This document shows positions 60,748 through 64,000 of a stretch of 64,000 nt of DNA, in pieces. Where the stretch lies: assembly GCF_009870125.1 (NCBI RefSeq), contig NC_046679.1:3720001-3784000 (forward strand), given 5' to 3'. This DNA is from Drosophila pseudoobscura (Eukaryota > Arthropoda > Insecta > Diptera > Drosophilidae). Position 1 is the stretch's first letter. Every line of letters starts with the position of its first letter. A model generated the notes under the pieces. The model saw only the letters and a program-made list of their open reading frames with translations. It was not told where the DNA came from and searched no databases. The position numbers and the translations under genes are program-made.

Positions 60748-60753
60748 AGCTGG
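60748..60753. promoter_or_regulatory. E-box CAGCTG upstream of htt
   Basis: CAGCTG about 125 nt upstream of the htt ATG, with a second copy at 60964-60969. CAGCTG E-boxes are frequent in fly housekeeping core promoters. Function is inferred. Confidence 0.35.
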
Positions 60754-61035
60754 GTAGCTGTTATCTGTCACGAGTATTTTTAAGTCACTGCTGTTCCCAC
60801 AACTATCATCAAAGAATGCATTGAAAATGGAATCGCAATACATATATTCCTTGTCTCCTGCGATATTTATCTTGCATCTTGCAGATGTGCAATGAAAATA
60901 GTTTCACCATAATACAGTCCTGTCATGAAAGTTCAAAATGTCTTGTTAAGTAACAGGATGGCACAGCTGGCCTGTTACTCTTAAATATTGCTGTTATCCT
61001 CATGTTATCTGTTATGTTCTGTTATGCGCGCGGCC

Positions 61036-61043
61036 TATCGATA
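61036..61043. promoter_or_regulatory. DRE (TATCGATA) upstream of htt
   Basis: A full 8-nt palindromic DRE, the DREF binding site typical of broadly expressed fly genes, about 415 nt upstream of the htt ATG. It sits between htt and the presumed snu 3' end. Its role in htt expression is inferred. Confidence 0.45.
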
Positions 61044-61149
61044 AAACAAAATTTGAATTAGATTTTCAAAAATTATTTTGCATCAATGACTAGCTTTTTA
61101 CGTTTTTTAGAACTATTCTCAATTCAATGAAAAGATTGATATATAGATT

Positions 61150-61167
61150 TTTATTCACGTTTTTATT
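61150..61167 (-). promoter_or_regulatory. Candidate poly(A) signals of snu
   Basis: Two minus-strand AATAAA hexamers (61150-61155 and 61162-61167) about 850-870 nt after the snu stop codon. Confidence 0.35.
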
Positions 61168-62017
61168 GTTATTTATACATAACTGCGCTCACATAGTTAA
61201 TGATTGGTCATGCTTAAATAAGGACTTTTGCTTCACTTGTTCGTTGTTTGTTCTTTATCTTACGATTTTTTCGTTGTGAAATACTTATGCCTTGAGCATA
61301 ATATTTCCTGAAATATGTGTATTCGTATATGTGGATATACTCTTTAGGGTAGTGTGTACATTATTGTATTTAATTATGTTTTAACTTAAAAAACTTAAAC
61401 CCATACAAAAATGCTTTAAACTACTTAATGTTATTAACAAAACCCACCATATTGTTTTTGTTTGTTTTTCTTGTTTTTTTTTTGTTCTTTAGGCTTTCGC
61501 GTGAAATATGTAAAAAAAACAATCACAGTCCATTGAAAAATATATAAAATTAGTGTTGTGTGTGTGTGTGTGTGTTGGTAATAAATTGCCCGTTTTGGAA
61601 TCAAGAGAAGGTCTAGAACAGAGGATTGCGAATAATGGACGTCTAGTTAGGTCGCTCACAAACGGACTTTTTCTTCTAATTTGTGACACAAAACATATTT
61701 ACAGCAACAACAATTCATTTAGGTACCTAAACCTTACAAATTAAACTACGAAATGTGCAGACTTAAACGACTACTTATAGGGCTCGGAGTGCAGTGCGAA
61801 GTAGAAGCTAAGGAAAGCTGCTTGTGCTTAAATAATTTATGACATTTGGGCGGAAAAAGAGAGATACATATAAAGGAGCAAAGGTCGAGGGGTAGAGTGT
61901 TTGAGAATTTAAAAAAATAAACAACCAGGAGGGAAACTATCTTAAGAGCTATGAAGGGACGACAATGACGACTAAACGCGATCTAAAATTATGTACTCCG
62001 GTTTACAGACGACTCTT

Positions 62018-64000
62018 CTAGCCGCGTTTCGCCCGCAGAACCAGCATCGTGAGGATCAGGAAGCCCAGGATCCAGGAGAGCGTGCTCACGTAGCCAATGT
62101 AGACATCAGACTCGAATATCGCCCAGCCACGGGTGAGAATGGAGCGCAGCGATGAGGTGGCCAGCGTCAAGGGCAGGCACAATGAAATATATCTAACGGA
62201 GAGAAGGATTGTACTTGGATTCTCGGTGACTCTCGAAGAGACGCTTACCTCAGCACCACGGGCATACCCTCGATGGGCCAGATCACGCCAGACAGCAGCA
62301 GGGTGGGGTAGAAGGAGCCCAGCGCCAATTGGATGGCATTGCGCTCCAGCTCGCAAACGGAGGAGATGAGGAAGCCGAAGCACATGCCGCACATGCCCTG
62401 CAGCAGCGTCAGCACAATCACCCAGAACAGATCACCATTGTTGGTCACACCGAAGACCACCAGCATGAAGATGAGCACCAGCGTGGTCTGGCCACACATC
62501 ACCACGAACTGAGTGATGACATGGGAGAAGAGGATCTCGCCAGGGGAAACACCAGCCACCCAAGAACGGTCCAACAAGCCCTGAAATGAATCCAGGAAGT
62601 TAGTATATGCAGTGCTATATATATATGCATCTCTTCATTACCTCAGTGCGCTCAATAATCAATGCAGATGACGTCAAAGCAACAGCCAAAAAGAAGACAA
62701 TTCTATAAAACAATAAAATAAAATATTAATTGTATTCTCATATATTTTATAGCAAAAACCTACGTCAAGATCACGCCGGGTGCTACGAAATCGGTAAACG
62801 AGGGATTCATGGTGCCATAGATGGGATCTCTGAACTGAATCGGGACATCGCCCAACTTGGGATTGTTGCCGCACTGTCCGAGCAGGCCCATGGCAAAGTC
62901 ACGATATGCCAGCTGTATGTCGCGGTTCAGCATGACGCCGATCTGCTGATTGGACATATCCAGCCAGACCTTCACCTCGGACTGATCGAGCGTCTCGTCA
63001 TCCGCCTCGCGGCCAAGGGCAGCGCGTGCTGTGAAGGCGTCCGTGAAGTTCTCCGTGATGTAGACAGCACCCCAGGCCTCGCCTCTTCTCACGGCCGCCT
63101 TGGCGTCTTCTAGTTCCGTATAGTACGTTTTGACCACGCTCGTGTTCAGGTGATTCAGATAGCGACATCCCAGGTTGGCGAAGTGACAGCCGTCTTCCCA
63201 GAAGCAGGTCTCCTAAAAGAACAGAATTGTGACTCCGAACTGGGAGATCTTCTAGTAGCTCTGGCATACCGTATTGTTCATTTCTCCGTTGACTATGGCC
63301 AGATTGAGGCCTTGTGGATCGCGTCCAATGGCCAGACAGAAGAGGATCACCTGCATCACGGGCAGGGCAAAGATGAACAGCATCACACCCACATTACGCC
63401 ACATGCGCAGCATGTTCTTGGTCAAGAGAGCACGGATCTTGCCCTTCGAGGTGACCTTGCAGAGATTGGCATAGCAGTCCTGGCAGCTCTCCTCATCATT
63501 GGGGTTGTTGTTGCGCCTGGAAGGCGGTGGGCTATACGGTTCCTGGTTGAGCTAACATTGGGGCAAAAGACAGAAATGAGCAAGGGGATCGGCCGAAAAG
63601 AGGAGAACAAACCGTGTAGATGGAGCCATTGCTGTCATTGATCAGCACCTCCTTGCTCTGGTGGAAGTTGAGGCCCACAACGCCGCCCTCTTGGCTGGAG
63701 CTGGGCTTGTCCATCTTGCTGCCAAAGGCCATTGCGTGCAACGAGATGTTGTTACTACTCCAAATTATCACAAAACACACAGAGATGGTGGATGGTGTAT
63801 GGTGGAACACAGATTGCGAGCATGCGAGTGGAGTGCCAAATGGAAAAGATTACGGTTTTGGGGATTAGAGTGTGCGACGCTAGAGGGGTTAAACACGTTT
63901 ACTTTGACCGGCTGGGACTTACCTGAAGTTCACATGGGTCACGTCTCCCTTCTGGCTCTGGATGCGCGAGAGCTTCAGGAAAACCTCCTCGAGACTGATG
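62018..64000 (-). CDS. snu: ABC transporter, H subfamily (snustorr/CG9990-like), 3' part, 7 exons seen
   Basis: Exons (5' to 3'): beyond 64000-63923, 63754-63613, 63551-63270, 63212-62764, 62702-62642, 62580-62249, 62192-62018; stop TAG at 62020-62018. Phases agree throughout. The 5' part with Walker A, signature and Walker B lies outside the window. Seen: the end of the nucleotide-binding domain (ISLEEVFLKLSRIQ), a linker (INDSNGSIYT, LNQEPYSPPP), then an ABC2-type membrane domain. TM1 is VMLFIFALPVMQVILFCLA; a large Cys-containing loop (ETCFWEDGCHF) follows; TM2 spans FVAPGVILTIVFFLAVALT; and later helices run through FVVMCGQTTLVLIFMLVVF, GMCFGFLISSVCELERN and LLLSGVIWPIEGMP to the last, SWILGFLILTMLVL. 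A half-transporter with the order NBD-TMD fits ABCH. Known role of snu: lipid-based cuticle barrier formation at the apical epidermal membrane. The donor after 63613 (GTTTGT) is weak but the frame requires it. The gene name relies on synteny next to htt. Confidence 0.85.

Larger units (their letters stand above)
60623..62017. other. htt 5' region and snu 3' UTR
   Basis: Both neighbours are on the minus strand, so snu ends where htt begins. Candidate snu poly(A) hexamers (complement of TTTATT) lie at 61150-61155 and 61162-61167, leaving about 500 nt for the htt promoter and 5' UTR. That interval contains a DRE and two E-boxes. A GT run lies at about 61557-61576. Confidence 0.6.

Overview
The window reads as nuclear DNA of a Drosophila (Sophophora) species that is not D. 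melanogaster. Evidence: introns with GT..AG borders, Drosophila-style microsatellites in non-coding DNA, and four genes whose order matches the fly 98E neighbourhood (Muller element E) as I remember it: CG10000, AstA-R2 (CG10001), huntingtin (htt, CG9995) and the ABC transporter snu (CG9990). Abundant CCGGA/GGGACC-type repeats would suit an obscura-group species, but that is only a guess. There are no bacterial operons, CRISPR arrays, rRNA or tRNA genes, and I recognise no transposon coding sequence.

Layout. 1-1277 is intergenic. 1278-3600 (+) is a seven-exon polypeptide GalNAc-transferase-like gene (570 aa). 3601-9429 is intergenic with many simple repeats. 9430-16424 (+) is the four-exon allatostatin A receptor AstA-R2 (357 aa), with two introns of about 3 kb. 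16425-20529 is intergenic. 20530-60622 (-) is the complete coding part of huntingtin: 29 exons with a consistent phase at every junction, giving 3,707 aa. 60623-62017 holds the presumed htt promoter and the snu 3' UTR. 62018-64000 (-) is the 3' part of snu, running off the right edge.

The four genes do not form a pathway. GalNAc transferase acts on Golgi O-glycosylation, AstA-R2 on neuropeptide signalling, htt is a large HEAT-repeat scaffold, and snu serves the cuticle lipid barrier. Their proximity is conserved synteny.

The least expected item is a decayed fragment resembling 14-3-3 epsilon, lying antisense in htt intron 6 (about 52328-52602). Other points for a second look are a possible 102-nt cassette exon in AstA-R2, a cryptic exon with an in-frame stop in htt intron 4, a 24-C homopolymer near htt exon 28, perfect palindromes, lineage-specific low-complexity inserts in huntingtin, and a divergent active-site loop in the GalNAc transferase. 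I found no clearly new biological system.
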